64,000 nt of DNA, taken from assembly GCA_020636575.1 (NCBI GenBank), contig JACJXP010000001.1, positions 992,001-1,056,000 on the forward strand, given 5' to 3'. How positions within the stretch are numbered: the first letter of the stretch is position 1; every line of letters starts with the position of its first letter. The notes beneath the pieces were generated by a model, which saw nothing but the letters and a program-made list of their open reading frames with translations, had not been told where the DNA came from and searched no databases. This document shows, piece after piece, positions 43,173 through 51,440 of this stretch. Both the position numbers and the translations under genes were made by a program. The stretch is from Chitinophagales bacterium. Lineage in GTDB: Bacteria; Bacteroidota; Bacteroidia; Chitinophagales; Chitinophagaceae.

Positions 43173-44663
43173 TTATAATTCTTTCCTCAATCTTGCCACA
43201 GGAATATTGAGTTGTTCCCTGTATTTGGCAACGGTTCTACGGGCAATATTGTAGCCTTTTTCCTGCAGAAGTTCTGTGAGACGCTCATCACTATGAGGCC
43301 GCTTTTTATCTTCTGCTTCTATCAGGTCACTAAGTATCTTTTTTACTTCTCTTGTAGATACTTCTTCACCACTATCAGTGCTTAGTGATTCAGAAAAGAA
43401 GAATTTGAGGCGATAAGTACCAAATTCTGTTTGCACAAACTTACTATTGGCCACACGGCTTACAGTAGATATATCGAGGTCGGTCTTTTCGGCAATGTCT
43501 TTCAGGATCATCGGTTTTAGTTCCGTTTCATCTCCGGTAAGAAAGAAATTATACTGATGTTCCATAATGGCATTCATGGTACTTAGCAGTGTATGCTGCC
43601 TTTGCTTTATGGCATCAATGAACCATTTGGCAGAATCTATTTTTTGTTTGATGAATAAGACCGCTTCTTTTTGTCTTTTGTCTTTTTTAGCGCCACGGTC
43701 ATATTCTTTCAGCATATCCCGGTAGCCTTCGCTGATGCGGAGCTCAGGAGCATTGCGGCTGTTCAAGGTTAACTCCAATTTTCCTCCGTTATTAATGATA
43801 AAGAAATCCGGAACCACATAGCTTTCTGCCTTATTGATCTCGCCGATATTACCGCCTGGCTTGGGATTCAGCTTTATGATCTGATGCATCACTTCTTTCA
43901 GTTGTTCGTCATCCAATCCCAACCCTCTTTGTATTTTTTCGTAATGCTTTTTGGTAAATTCGTCAAAGTATCTGCTAATAGCCTTAATAGCTGTATCCAC
44001 AGGTTTCCCTTCGTCTTTTTGCCTGTAAAGCTGTAATAATAAACACTCTTGTAGATCACGGGCAGCTACGCCGGCAGGTTCAAACTGCTGGATGCGGTGG
44101 ATAAGGCTTTCTACTTCTTCCTCATTAGTGGAGACATTTTGGCGAAAGGCCAGATCATCCACAATGGCGCTTGTTTCCCTTCGCAGGTAACCATCTTCAT
44201 CAATGCTACCAATGATCTGTTCGGCTATCTTTTTTTGCTGATCATCCAGTTTTAGTAAACCCAACTGATTTTTTAATAATTCAAAAAAGCTGGACTCAGA
44301 TTTAAAAGGCAATTGCCTGCCTTCATCTTCTTCGGGGTAATTATTGTCCCGCAATTTATAATCAGCCACCTCGTCATCACCTTCCTGCACATACTCACTG
44401 ATGTCTATATTGTCGTATTCATCCTCACTGCCATCCGGCTCATCGTATTGTTCTTCCCCGCTCTCACTAAATTCATCTTTAAGGTCATCTGCATGATCGT
44501 CATGAGTAGCTTCATCTAATTCGAGAGCAGGGTTTTCTTCCAATTCCTCTTTTATCCTTGTTTCCAGGTTAGCTGTAGGCACCTGCAGCAGTTTCATGAG
44601 CTGTATCTGCTGGGGCGACAGCTTTTGCAATAATTTTTGATGTAATCCCTGGCTAAGCGCCAT
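43173..44663 (-). CDS. rpoN: RNA polymerase sigma-54 factor
   Basis: Sigma-54 directs polymerase to -24/-12 promoters that need an AAA+ activator. The 496-residue protein has region I (LHQKLLQKLSPQQIQLMKLL), an acidic region II (about residues 50-105, rich in Asp/Glu), the core-binding and DNA-binding domains, and the C-terminal RpoN box ARRTVAKYREQLNIP. The start is the ATG at 44663, which begins MALSQGLHQK; the longer frame from 44714 adds 17 residues with no family support. No activator gene is in the window. Confidence 0.97.
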   Translation of the reverse strand: MALSQGLHQKLLQKLSPQQIQLMKLLQVPTANLETRIKEELEENPALELDEATHDDHADDLKDEFSESGEEQYDEPDGSEDEYDNIDISEYVQEGDDEVADYKLRDNNYPEEDEGRQLPFKSESSFFELLKNQLGLLKLDDQQKKIAEQIIGSIDEDGYLRRETSAIVDDLAFRQNVSTNEEEVESLIHRIQQFEPAGVAARDLQECLLLQLYRQKDEGKPVDTAIKAISRYFDEFTKKHYEKIQRGLGLDDEQLKEVMHQIIKLNPKPGGNIGEINKAESYVVPDFFIINNGGKLELTLNSRNAPELRISEGYRDMLKEYDRGAKKDKRQKEAVLFIKQKIDSAKWFIDAIKQRQHTLLSTMNAIMEHQYNFFLTGDETELKPMILKDIAEKTDLDISTVSRVANSKFVQTEFGTYRLKFFFSESLSTDSGEEVSTREVKKILSDLIEAEDKKRPHSDERLTELLQEKGYNIARRTVAKYREQLNIPVARLRKEL

Positions 44664-44711
44664 ATTTATAGGTAATTTTAAAGGGTCGTTTGAAAAAATC
44701 GGCCATTCGCA

Positions 44712-44719
44712 CAAAAATA
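44712..44719 (-). promoter_or_regulatory. -7 element of the rpoN promoter
   Basis: On the minus strand TATTTTTG matches TAnnTTTG; a TTTG lies 18 nt upstream (44741-44738), slightly short of the usual spacing. Confidence 0.45.
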
Positions 44720-44751
44720 ATGCCGTAATTCAAGATACAAAGAAAAGAAAG

Positions 44752-45186
44752 ATGTTGCAACGGTTTTACAGTTTATTTGTTGCTATCCTGTTAATGTTTC
44801 CAGGATTTGTTTTTTGTCAGCAAATGGCAGAAAATGAGATAGTTAGTGAGGCTGCGGATACTAATCAAAATAAGGAGGAGATAGTTTACCTGCTGAGTAA
44901 AATTCGTAATAAAGAAGTGTCTCAGAACCTTCGAATAAATAAAATAGTAAAATATAGAGACGCTATCTGCATTTATCCGGTTCGCCCTGAAGTCAAATTC
45001 ACTAAGCGCTCTGTTGTTTCACCATCTTTTTATCCTGCTTCATTAGGGGTCATCTGCCGAATGGAATGGCAATTGGAAAAAGCCATTAAAGTACCGGTCC
45101 GGTTTCGCCTCGGCTCACAAGGGTATGTGGACAGATTGGAAGGGAAAAAGAATGCAGCAGTAAATTTATTTTACTACGGGTTATAA
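44752..45186 (+). CDS. Exported protein, unknown function
   Basis: The 144-residue protein has a signal peptide (YSLFVAILLMFPGFVFCQQ). The mature part is basic near its end and carries PVRFRLGSQGYVDRLEGK, a motif I have seen in small exported proteins of Chitinophagaceae without a named family. It is divergent from rpoN and its last 13 nt overlap the end of the convergent glycosidase gene. Function unknown. Confidence 0.65.
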   Translation: MLQRFYSLFVAILLMFPGFVFCQQMAENEIVSEAADTNQNKEEIVYLLSKIRNKEVSQNLRINKIVKYRDAICIYPVRPEVKFTKRSVVSPSFYPASLGVICRMEWQLEKAIKVPVRFRLGSQGYVDRLEGKKNAAVNLFYYGL

Positions 45187-46718
45187 AAACTCCACTTACC
45201 ATCCGGTTGTACCAGTATTGCTATTTCACTCAGATCACTTTCATTATTGTTTTTACCAACGGCAGTGATCACATATCGGTAAGAAAAGTGTTTCGATGAA
45301 AGTGTTTCTTTTATTTCAAACCCCTCCGGTATTGTAACCATTCTGGAAATATATTTAGGCACATTGCCAAAGGTTTCGCTATGTGATTCCATTGCATATT
45401 GGTACACCACATAGTATTTAATAGGTACATTATTTCTCGGGTCAGGTCTTACTGTTAATTGTATGATAGAATCGTTTACGATCTTTCTATCTACGATCGG
45501 TGGCCAGGGCTTTTCATTGTCTATCCAGCGCATGGGAGGTAATAACGCCGGATATTTATAATAATTATTCTGTAAACTATCATTCCATCCCTGCGGGTTG
45601 CGGGCAAATGAATTACTGCTGAAATATAAACTACCCTGGATGTTTGGATTGCGGCGTATATACTTTATCTGGTCAGGAATTTGTTTTGGATTAGCCCAGC
45701 CTTTGGTTTCTTTTGTAACTCCCCTATAAATACCGTGGCCGATGTATACATGCCTGCCATAGCTATGCCGGCTCCACCAATCCAATAATTTTTCATAGGC
45801 CATTTTATCATCACCTATTTCACGGTAAAGCTGTGGTGTCACATAATCGATCCATCCTTTTTTAAGCCACAATAAAATATCGGCATACAAGTCATCATAA
45901 TTGGTTTGCCCGGCCTTGCTGTCGCTACCATCAGGATCCTGATCCCTGTTTCTCCATACACCAAATGGCGAAATACCAAACCGGCAAAGTTTATCCTCTT
46001 GTTTAATGGCAATACTCAATGCCCTGATGATAGAATCAGTATTGCTGCGGCGCCAGTCATCTTTTTTCAGTTTGCTGCCAGATCTTTGATAGGTTGCCTC
46101 ATCGGGAAACTCTTTGCCCGGAATACGATAAGGATAAAAATAATCATCCATGTGGATGGCATCTACATCATATCGTTTTACAATATCCCTTACTACGCTT
46201 ACCACAAATGCCTGTGCTTCTTTATTACCGGGATCAAAATATCTTTTATCTCCATAGGTTAAAAACCATTCCGGGTGTTTCCTGGTAATATGATTGGAAG
46301 CTATAGAAGAAGTTTTTGTATTAAAAACGGCCCTGTAAGGATTTAGCCATGCATGAAATTCCATTCCCCGTTTATGTGCCTCTTCTATCATAAATTTTAC
46401 CGGGTCATAATAAGGAGAAGGGGCTTTGCCCTGTGTACCTGTAAGCCATTCACTCCAGGGTTCATATTCGGAAGGATAAAAAGCATCACCAGAAGGCCTG
46501 ATCTGAACCACAACGGCATTCATGCCGTTTCGCTGATGCATATCCAGTATCTTTTTGAAATCTTCTTTTTGTTTTTCTGTATTCCAATTGCCGTGTGTGG
46601 GCCAGTCAATATTATTGACCGTAGCGATCCAAACACCACGAAATTCATATTTAGGTTGTGCAAAAACAGATGTGCAGAAAGCAATAGCCAGTGCCAGTAA
46701 CCAGGAGCGATGTTTCAT
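45174..46718 (-). CDS. GHL10-type family 10 glycosylhydrolase-like protein (DUF187)
   Basis: The product is 514 residues from the ATG at 46718, with signal peptide (SWLLALAIAFCTSVFAQ). It has the GHL10/DUF187 TIM-barrel features: FRGVWIATVNNIDWPTHGNW, RNGMNAVVVQIRPSGDAFYP, AWLNPYRAVFNT, VDAIHMDDYFYPY with adjacent acidic residues, and a C-terminal fibronectin-like segment (VRPDPRNNVPIKYYVVYQYA). Members such as YngK and the peptidoglycan-linked DigH cleave glycan backbones; here peptidoglycan or polysaccharide is possible. It lies 35 nt after the MarR gene on the same strand. Confidence 0.9.
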   Translation of the reverse strand: MKHRSWLLALAIAFCTSVFAQPKYEFRGVWIATVNNIDWPTHGNWNTEKQKEDFKKILDMHQRNGMNAVVVQIRPSGDAFYPSEYEPWSEWLTGTQGKAPSPYYDPVKFMIEEAHKRGMEFHAWLNPYRAVFNTKTSSIASNHITRKHPEWFLTYGDKRYFDPGNKEAQAFVVSVVRDIVKRYDVDAIHMDDYFYPYRIPGKEFPDEATYQRSGSKLKKDDWRRSNTDSIIRALSIAIKQEDKLCRFGISPFGVWRNRDQDPDGSDSKAGQTNYDDLYADILLWLKKGWIDYVTPQLYREIGDDKMAYEKLLDWWSRHSYGRHVYIGHGIYRGVTKETKGWANPKQIPDQIKYIRRNPNIQGSLYFSSNSFARNPQGWNDSLQNNYYKYPALLPPMRWIDNEKPWPPIVDRKIVNDSIIQLTVRPDPRNNVPIKYYVVYQYAMESHSETFGNVPKYISRMVTIPEGFEIKETLSSKHFSYRYVITAVGKNNNESDLSEIAILVQPDGKWSFYNP

Positions 46719-46753
46719 AATGACAGATTCAATAAATCTGTGCCAAAAATACA

Positions 46754-47212
46754 TCATTCAGCTTCATCCCTGATCTTATCAAGCAGATCGCTTAAAATAT
46801 TAGCATCTTTTTCAGAAAGATGATTTAATAATCCATCCAGTTCCTCTTGCCTTTCATCGAGCCGTTCCAGTAGTTTCTTCCCTTTATCAGTGATCATCAC
46901 ATCTACAAGCCGGCGATCTTTTTTACAGATAATTTTTTTTACCAGCCCTTTAGTAATAAGCCTGTCAACTATCCGGCTGGTGTCGCTCATTTTTTCGAGC
47001 ATTTTTTCTCTTATCTGTAATGTTGAAAGTGGTTGGGGATAGCTGCCTCTTAAAATACGGAGTATATTGAATTGCTGGGAAGTAATATCTTCTGTATCAA
47101 AAATGGCTTTTGTTTTATCACGAAGCCACCCAACAGTATAGATCAGGTTAATAGAAGCTTTTTGATACGCATTCCTGAATTTGGATTGCTGTATTTCTTT
47201 TTCAATACTCAT
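46754..47212 (-). CDS. MarR-family transcriptional regulator
   Basis: The 152-residue protein has the MarR winged helix: TSQQFNILRILRGSYPQPL, MSDTSRIVDRLITKGLVKKI, then the wing KKDRRLVDVMITDKGKKLL, with N- and C-terminal dimerisation helices. MarR repressors release DNA on binding small aromatic or oxidising ligands. The gene upstream on the same strand (47274-47627) has a perfect palindrome between its promoter elements, which is a probable operator; a terminator lies between that gene and this one. Confidence 0.93.
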   Translation of the reverse strand: MSIEKEIQQSKFRNAYQKASINLIYTVGWLRDKTKAIFDTEDITSQQFNILRILRGSYPQPLSTLQIREKMLEKMSDTSRIVDRLITKGLVKKIICKKDRRLVDVMITDKGKKLLERLDERQEELDGLLNHLSEKDANILSDLLDKIRDEAE

Positions 47213-47214
47213 GC

Positions 47215-47257
47215 TCTATAAAAATAAAGAGTTTCGGGTATTTTGCCCGAAACTCCT
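47215..47257 (-). terminator. Intrinsic terminator between the NTF2-like and MarR genes
   Basis: On the minus strand GAGTTTCGGG-caaaata-CCCGAAACTC forms a ten-pair stem followed by TTTATTTTTAT. The MarR start codon lies only a few bases after the U-tract, so MarR expression depends on readthrough or another start of transcription. Confidence 0.8.
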
Positions 47258-47273
47258 TAAAACTGAACTTCTT

Positions 47274-47627
47274 TTAGTTATTGTAGTAGAATTTCTCTTC
47301 TACAATTTTGCCATTCTTCCACCTTTGTACGGCCAGCTGACGATAATTGCGGGTACCATAATCCTTATGGGTATAGTCAAACCACCACTCAGTTACAGCC
47401 AGGTCATCGCTGACCAATGTGTTCAATACTTTGGCGCCACGAAACTCTGTCAAGCCGTTCACAAAAGCTTCTTCATACTCCCGGTTTACGTTTTTACCTT
47501 CACGGGCGGGGTAATCATTATCCTGCATTACTACTTCTTCATCATAAAACTTATCAAAGGCATCTAGGATCTTTCCTTCCAGTACCATTTGGTTTAGCTG
47601 GTCAACTTGTGTTCTTAAATCAGACAT
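47274..47627 (-). CDS. SnoaL/NTF2-like protein
   Basis: From the ATG at 47627 (MSDLRTQVDQL) the product is 117 residues, a cytosolic NTF2-fold protein: DAFDKFYDEEVVMQDNDYPA, an EYEEAFVNGLTEF helix and the strands WWFDYTHKDYGTRNYRQLAV. The longer frame from 47711 would start upstream of the promoter elements described at 47658-47689, so I reject it. Ligand or reaction unknown. Its promoter carries a probable MarR operator, and MarR is the next gene. Confidence 0.8.
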   Translation of the reverse strand: MSDLRTQVDQLNQMVLEGKILDAFDKFYDEEVVMQDNDYPAREGKNVNREYEEAFVNGLTEFRGAKVLNTLVSDDLAVTEWWFDYTHKDYGTRNYRQLAVQRWKNGKIVEEKFYYNN

Positions 47628-47657
47628 ATTTATATATTTAATGTTTAAACAATGATA

Positions 47658-47689
47658 CAAAATTAATGTTGCAACATTGAAAAAACAAA
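47658..47689 (-). promoter_or_regulatory. Promoter with perfect palindrome, probable MarR operator
   Basis: On the minus strand TTTG (47689-47686), a 20-nt spacer and TAATTTTG (47665-47658) form an exact Bacteroidota promoter. AATGTTGCAACATT (47665-47678) is a perfect 14-bp palindrome within the spacer, where a repressor dimer would block polymerase. The MarR gene two positions down the same strand is the natural candidate. Confidence 0.75.
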
Positions 47690-47721
47690 TACTTCTCTTT
47701 GTTTTTAACAAAACAGTTTAA

Positions 47722-48207
47722 TTAGTTGCCGATATTTTCTTTTTTGAGGCCAGCAATTAGCCTGAAAATGGAGTAAAGGTGGTGAGACTCATGTAATAAG
47801 AAGAAGTTCACCCACTCAACAAGGTTCATATCGCCATAAAAAGGGTGTGTGGCTTTTTTGTGAAGGTCAGATGGTGGGAATTTCAATATTTCCTTTGCCA
47901 TTTCTTTTCGGGTGCTGATCATATCCTGGAGTATCTCACGGGATGACCTGGAACAGTTTTCCTGAAAAAGGGGATCGGAATCAGCTACATATCTTTCAAA
48001 AGCCGGGTTTTGTTCTTCCAGTATTCTTCTTACTCTTTCTATGAATCGGTGCTGATAGGTTTGCAAATGGACAATGTGTTCAAAAACTGACCATTTACCG
48101 GGTTCGGGTTGTCGCCTGATCTGTTCATCGGTTACACCGTCAATAAGATCCACCAATGCCTTATGCTGGTAATGCATCCGGGTACTGGTGTAGTTTGGAA
48201 TTTCCAT
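47722..48207 (-). CDS. DinB-family protein
   Basis: The 161-residue protein matches the DinB/YfiT four-helix fold with three spaced histidine sites that bind a metal: VFEHIVHLQTYQHRF, and FFLLHESHHLYSIFRL near the C-terminus. It begins with a MHYQHKALVDLIDG helix. The family includes damage-induced proteins and thiol transferases; function here is unknown. It lies 94 nt upstream of the NTF2-like gene on the same strand and 18 nt after the radical SAM gene. Confidence 0.85.
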   Translation of the reverse strand: MEIPNYTSTRMHYQHKALVDLIDGVTDEQIRRQPEPGKWSVFEHIVHLQTYQHRFIERVRRILEEQNPAFERYVADSDPLFQENCSRSSREILQDMISTRKEMAKEILKFPPSDLHKKATHPFYGDMNLVEWVNFFLLHESHHLYSIFRLIAGLKKENIGN

Positions 48208-48225
48208 TCGAAAAAGGTTTTTGGC

Positions 48226-49257
48226 TTAATTGTTACTCCATACACTGGTTCCTTCGCTGCAATTAGAACATATATCAATATTTTTTCTTCCGTTTAATAT
48301 CTGTTTACGAAAACTGTTATAGGCCGGATTTTTCCAGATGTCTTTGAATGACATTTGTTTCAGATCGCCCAATTTATGCTGCGCATCTTTATCAAAACAA
48401 CAAGGTGCCACTAATCCATCCCAGGTTATTACCGGGTCATGCCAAAGACGCCAGCAATGATTTGCCAGTTTTCCTTTAAAAGCATAGCCATCCTTTGTTT
48501 TTCTGTACCGACTATATTTATCAGCCTCAGGTATCAGTTGGTTGGGGTCATTTTCATAATCATAAACCTGTGCTGTTTTGAACCAGATATCATTCACCCC
48601 AATTTCTTTTGCCAGCATTTTTGCATCTTCTATCTGGTGTTCATTCGGTTTTACCACTAAAAACTGGAATACCACAAATGGCTTCCGGCTGTTCAATTCT
48701 TTTTTCCAGTGAACAATATTTTTGGCGCCTTCAAGTACTTTTTCCAGCTGTCCGCCTACACGGTATTGTTGATAAACGTCCTGTGTGGTTCCGTCAATTG
48801 ATATAATAAGCCGGTCCAGTCCGCTTTCAATCGTTCTTTTTGCATTAGCATCATTAAGGTAGTGGGCATTTGTGGAAGTGGCTGTATATATTTTTTTCCC
48901 GGAAGCATATTTTACCATATCCAAAAAAGAAGGATTCAGGTAGGGCTCACCCTGGAAATAGAAGACCAGATATAATAATTCTTTAGATAACTGATCAATG
49001 GTTTCTGTAAAAAAATCTTTTTGTAACATACCTGTTGGCCGGCTAAAAGCTCTTAATCCACTGGGGCATTCGGGACAACGAAGATTACAGGAGGTAGTGG
49101 GTTCAAAAGAAATGGAAACAGGGTAACCCCATTGTACCGGCTTGCGAAACAGTTTACTAACATAGAAACTGCTCAGCACTTTCATACCGTTCCATACACG
49201 GCGTGGGGTAAGCTTAGATATAAGGTTTAATGTATCGGTTCTGTTCAACCGTGGCAT
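48226..49257 (-). CDS. Radical SAM/SPASM-domain protein
   Basis: The 343-residue protein has the radical SAM cluster motif C-x3-C-x2-C (Cys57, Cys61, Cys64, in SCNLRCPECPSGL) and a C-terminal SPASM-type cysteine set (APCCFDKDAQHKLGD and DICSNCSEG) for an auxiliary iron-sulphur cluster. SPASM enzymes often modify peptides or carbohydrates. No precursor peptide gene is evident nearby, so the substrate is unknown; the DinB gene follows after 18 nt. Confidence 0.92.
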   Translation of the reverse strand: MPRLNRTDTLNLISKLTPRRVWNGMKVLSSFYVSKLFRKPVQWGYPVSISFEPTTSCNLRCPECPSGLRAFSRPTGMLQKDFFTETIDQLSKELLYLVFYFQGEPYLNPSFLDMVKYASGKKIYTATSTNAHYLNDANAKRTIESGLDRLIISIDGTTQDVYQQYRVGGQLEKVLEGAKNIVHWKKELNSRKPFVVFQFLVVKPNEHQIEDAKMLAKEIGVNDIWFKTAQVYDYENDPNQLIPEADKYSRYRKTKDGYAFKGKLANHCWRLWHDPVITWDGLVAPCCFDKDAQHKLGDLKQMSFKDIWKNPAYNSFRKQILNGRKNIDICSNCSEGTSVWSNN

Positions 49258-49344
49258 ACGGTAAAGTTAAGGCGATAGGGCTTAATGGTCAGCCGATGAA
49301 ATACCCGATTATTAATACCGTATTTTCCGTAAGTACAACAAATT

Positions 49345-49378
49345 AAAAAGCCCAACCATAGGGTAAGTTGAGCTTTTT
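49345..49378 (-). terminator. Intrinsic terminator after the L,D-transpeptidase gene
   Basis: AAAAAGCCCAAC pairs with GTTGAGCTTTTT over 12 positions with one mismatch, loop of ten. A/T tracts on both sides allow action in either direction; it serves the gene ending at 49409. Confidence 0.7.
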
Positions 49379-49408
49379 GTTTTCATCCATCCTTGTTTTT
49401 GTGTCCAG

Positions 49409-50140
49409 TCAATCGTTTAATATTTTTGATCCTGCCAAATAGTTTTTATCGGTATGGTAAATGAAAAAACAGGTTCCATCCTTTATGGTCTTGATGATCT
49501 CATTTGACTCTTTTGCTGGTACAGCGGGGCAACCCCAGCTGCGGCCCATGAAATTTCCTTTTACCGCACGGCCTGCATTTACATAATCAGCTCCATGGAT
49601 CACAATGGTACGCTTCATCGCATTGTCATTGATGCCTTTTTCAAGACCATCAATACGTAGTGATAAACCATGCTTGCCTATATAAGTGCTGCGGGTTACA
49701 AAAAAGCCAAGGCTGCTTTGCAATGATTCAGGCTTGTTGGAAAAACTATTGGCATATATATAACCACTGTTTTTCCCATGTGCTACAAATGTATTTTTTA
49801 TCAACTCCCGGTTGGCTGCATCTATAATATATAACCTGCGGTTACCCGATGGCTGACTAAAATCGCAAATAGTCAGGTATTGATCATTATTTAATTTATC
49901 TTCTTCAAGAAGTTTTTGATAACCGGCCCATGCATATTCAAATGCTGCTAAGGAAAGCCCATACTGATCAAGGTGGATCTCATTATAAATATCCGCAGCA
50001 GTTTCTTCGTAAACCGTTACCGGGGCATTGGCAACTGAAGCAACAGGCTTTTCAGCGTTTTCATCGCTGTTGGTTGCAGGGATCAGTGAAAATGACACTG
50101 AAATACAACCAATGAATATTGGTATTAATAGTTTTCTCAC
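49409..50140 (-). CDS. YkuD_2-type L,D-transpeptidase catalytic-domain protein
   Basis: The 243-residue protein has a signal peptide (residues 1-20) and a murein L,D-transpeptidase-like catalytic domain. The active-site features are HGADYV (His182) and FMGRSWGCPAVP with Cys204. These enzymes form 3-3 cross-links in peptidoglycan or attach proteins to it. The YkuD_2 variant is frequent in Bacteroidota. Its 207-nt upstream gap (50141-50347) shows no gene. It ends at a terminator. Confidence 0.9.
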   Translation of the reverse strand: MRKLLIPIFIGCISVSFSLIPATNSDENAEKPVASVANAPVTVYEETAADIYNEIHLDQYGLSLAAFEYAWAGYQKLLEEDKLNNDQYLTICDFSQPSGNRRLYIIDAANRELIKNTFVAHGKNSGYIYANSFSNKPESLQSSLGFFVTRSTYIGKHGLSLRIDGLEKGINDNAMKRTIVIHGADYVNAGRAVKGNFMGRSWGCPAVPAKESNEIIKTIKDGTCFFIYHTDKNYLAGSKILND

Positions 50141-50347
50141 CAGGGCTTGGATAATAATGCTATCGTTCAGGATAACAGTTAATCATAAACGAATAACAGA
50201 GCTAAAATATTATCGGGACCATGATTTTGCAAGCTTTAAATTATTGTTTTTTAGTGCTTTGCGAAGATTTACGTTGCAGCTTGCAATATTGTTACCCGGA
50301 AATTTACTATTGGATGAATTGAAAAGAGTAAGGGCAATAACGAGTAA

Positions 50348-51394
50348 TTAGTTTTCCATGATCTTTTTAATATCCCGTTGTTTACTCAGGAACTCGTTAC
50401 TATATATCTTAAGTAATAATATAAATAAAGAGATAAGTAACGGGCCGAATATCAATCCCAGGAAACCAAAAAGATTAAGTCCTATGATAACACCAAACAC
50501 TGTTGTAAGCGGATGAACGTTGCCTAGTTTTTTCAATAGTGTAAAACGTAATACATTATCAATGGAACCTATTACACCAAACCCATAGATGGTCATAGCA
50601 ATACCCTGCCACATCTGGTCGTTGGCAAAGAAAATAATAGCTATGGGCACATAAGCCAGGGCTGCTCCCACTACCGGCAACATCGCTGTAATGCAGGTGA
50701 GTCCAAACCAGAAAAAAGGCTCCTTAACTCCTATTACCAGGTAACCAATAAGCCCCACTATACCTTGTGCCAATGCTACCAGCGGAATACCGATCGCATT
50801 TGACATAACCATTGTATGTACTTCCTTCGATATTTTTTTGACGTTTTCATCCTTCAACGGGATGTACTCGTAAAGTGTATTTTCCATTTTACGGGCATTC
50901 ACCAGCATGAAGTACAGGATAAAGTACATGAAGAAAATAGTGGTCAATGTATTGAAAGTGGCCCCCAGCACTTTGGGAATACTTTCCGCAATAGTATTTC
51001 CCAGCTTATTAATGTTTTCCTGTGATGCGATACTGACATCAAATTTTTGCTCAACATTCGCTACCACTTTTTTAAGTGCTTCTGTGAGTTCGGTTGAGTG
51101 TGCAATAGCATAAGTAACTTTTGATGAAAGCATGTTGATCAATGCTGCCACAGGTAACAGGATCACAATAATGGAAATGAGCATCAAAAAAAGGGCGGCA
51201 CCTGTTTTTCTCCATTTCTTTTTTTCAGTTAGCTGGAACATCCACCGATGTAACAGGATATACAGGGTCATAGCGCCCAGGAAGGCAGGCAAAAAGCTAT
51301 ACAGTTCTAAAAACAACAGCAGCCCCAGCAATAAAATAATGCCAATGAAAAATACCTGCCTGAGCTGGTTTTGCGGGAGGGTGCTGTTGTTCAT
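50348..51394 (-). CDS. AI-2E family transporter
   Basis: The 348-residue protein has about eight transmembrane helices in the order seen in the AI-2E/PerM family: two N-terminal helices with a loop (LLLGLLLFLELYSFLPAFLG), a soluble central segment (residues 85-150), and the C-terminal set ending with VIIGLNLFGFLGLIFGPLLI, which is the family's best motif. Some members export autoinducer-2, others act as Na+/H+ antiporters; this cannot be told from sequence. Confidence 0.92.
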   Translation of the reverse strand: MNNSTLPQNQLRQVFFIGIILLLGLLLFLELYSFLPAFLGAMTLYILLHRWMFQLTEKKKWRKTGAALFLMLISIIVILLPVAALINMLSSKVTYAIAHSTELTEALKKVVANVEQKFDVSIASQENINKLGNTIAESIPKVLGATFNTLTTIFFMYFILYFMLVNARKMENTLYEYIPLKDENVKKISKEVHTMVMSNAIGIPLVALAQGIVGLIGYLVIGVKEPFFWFGLTCITAMLPVVGAALAYVPIAIIFFANDQMWQGIAMTIYGFGVIGSIDNVLRFTLLKKLGNVHPLTTVFGVIIGLNLFGFLGLIFGPLLISLFILLLKIYSNEFLSKQRDIKKIMEN

Positions 51395-51440
51395 AGAACT
51401 AAAGTTACCAATTTAGAAGGCTATACAAATAGGCAAAAGG

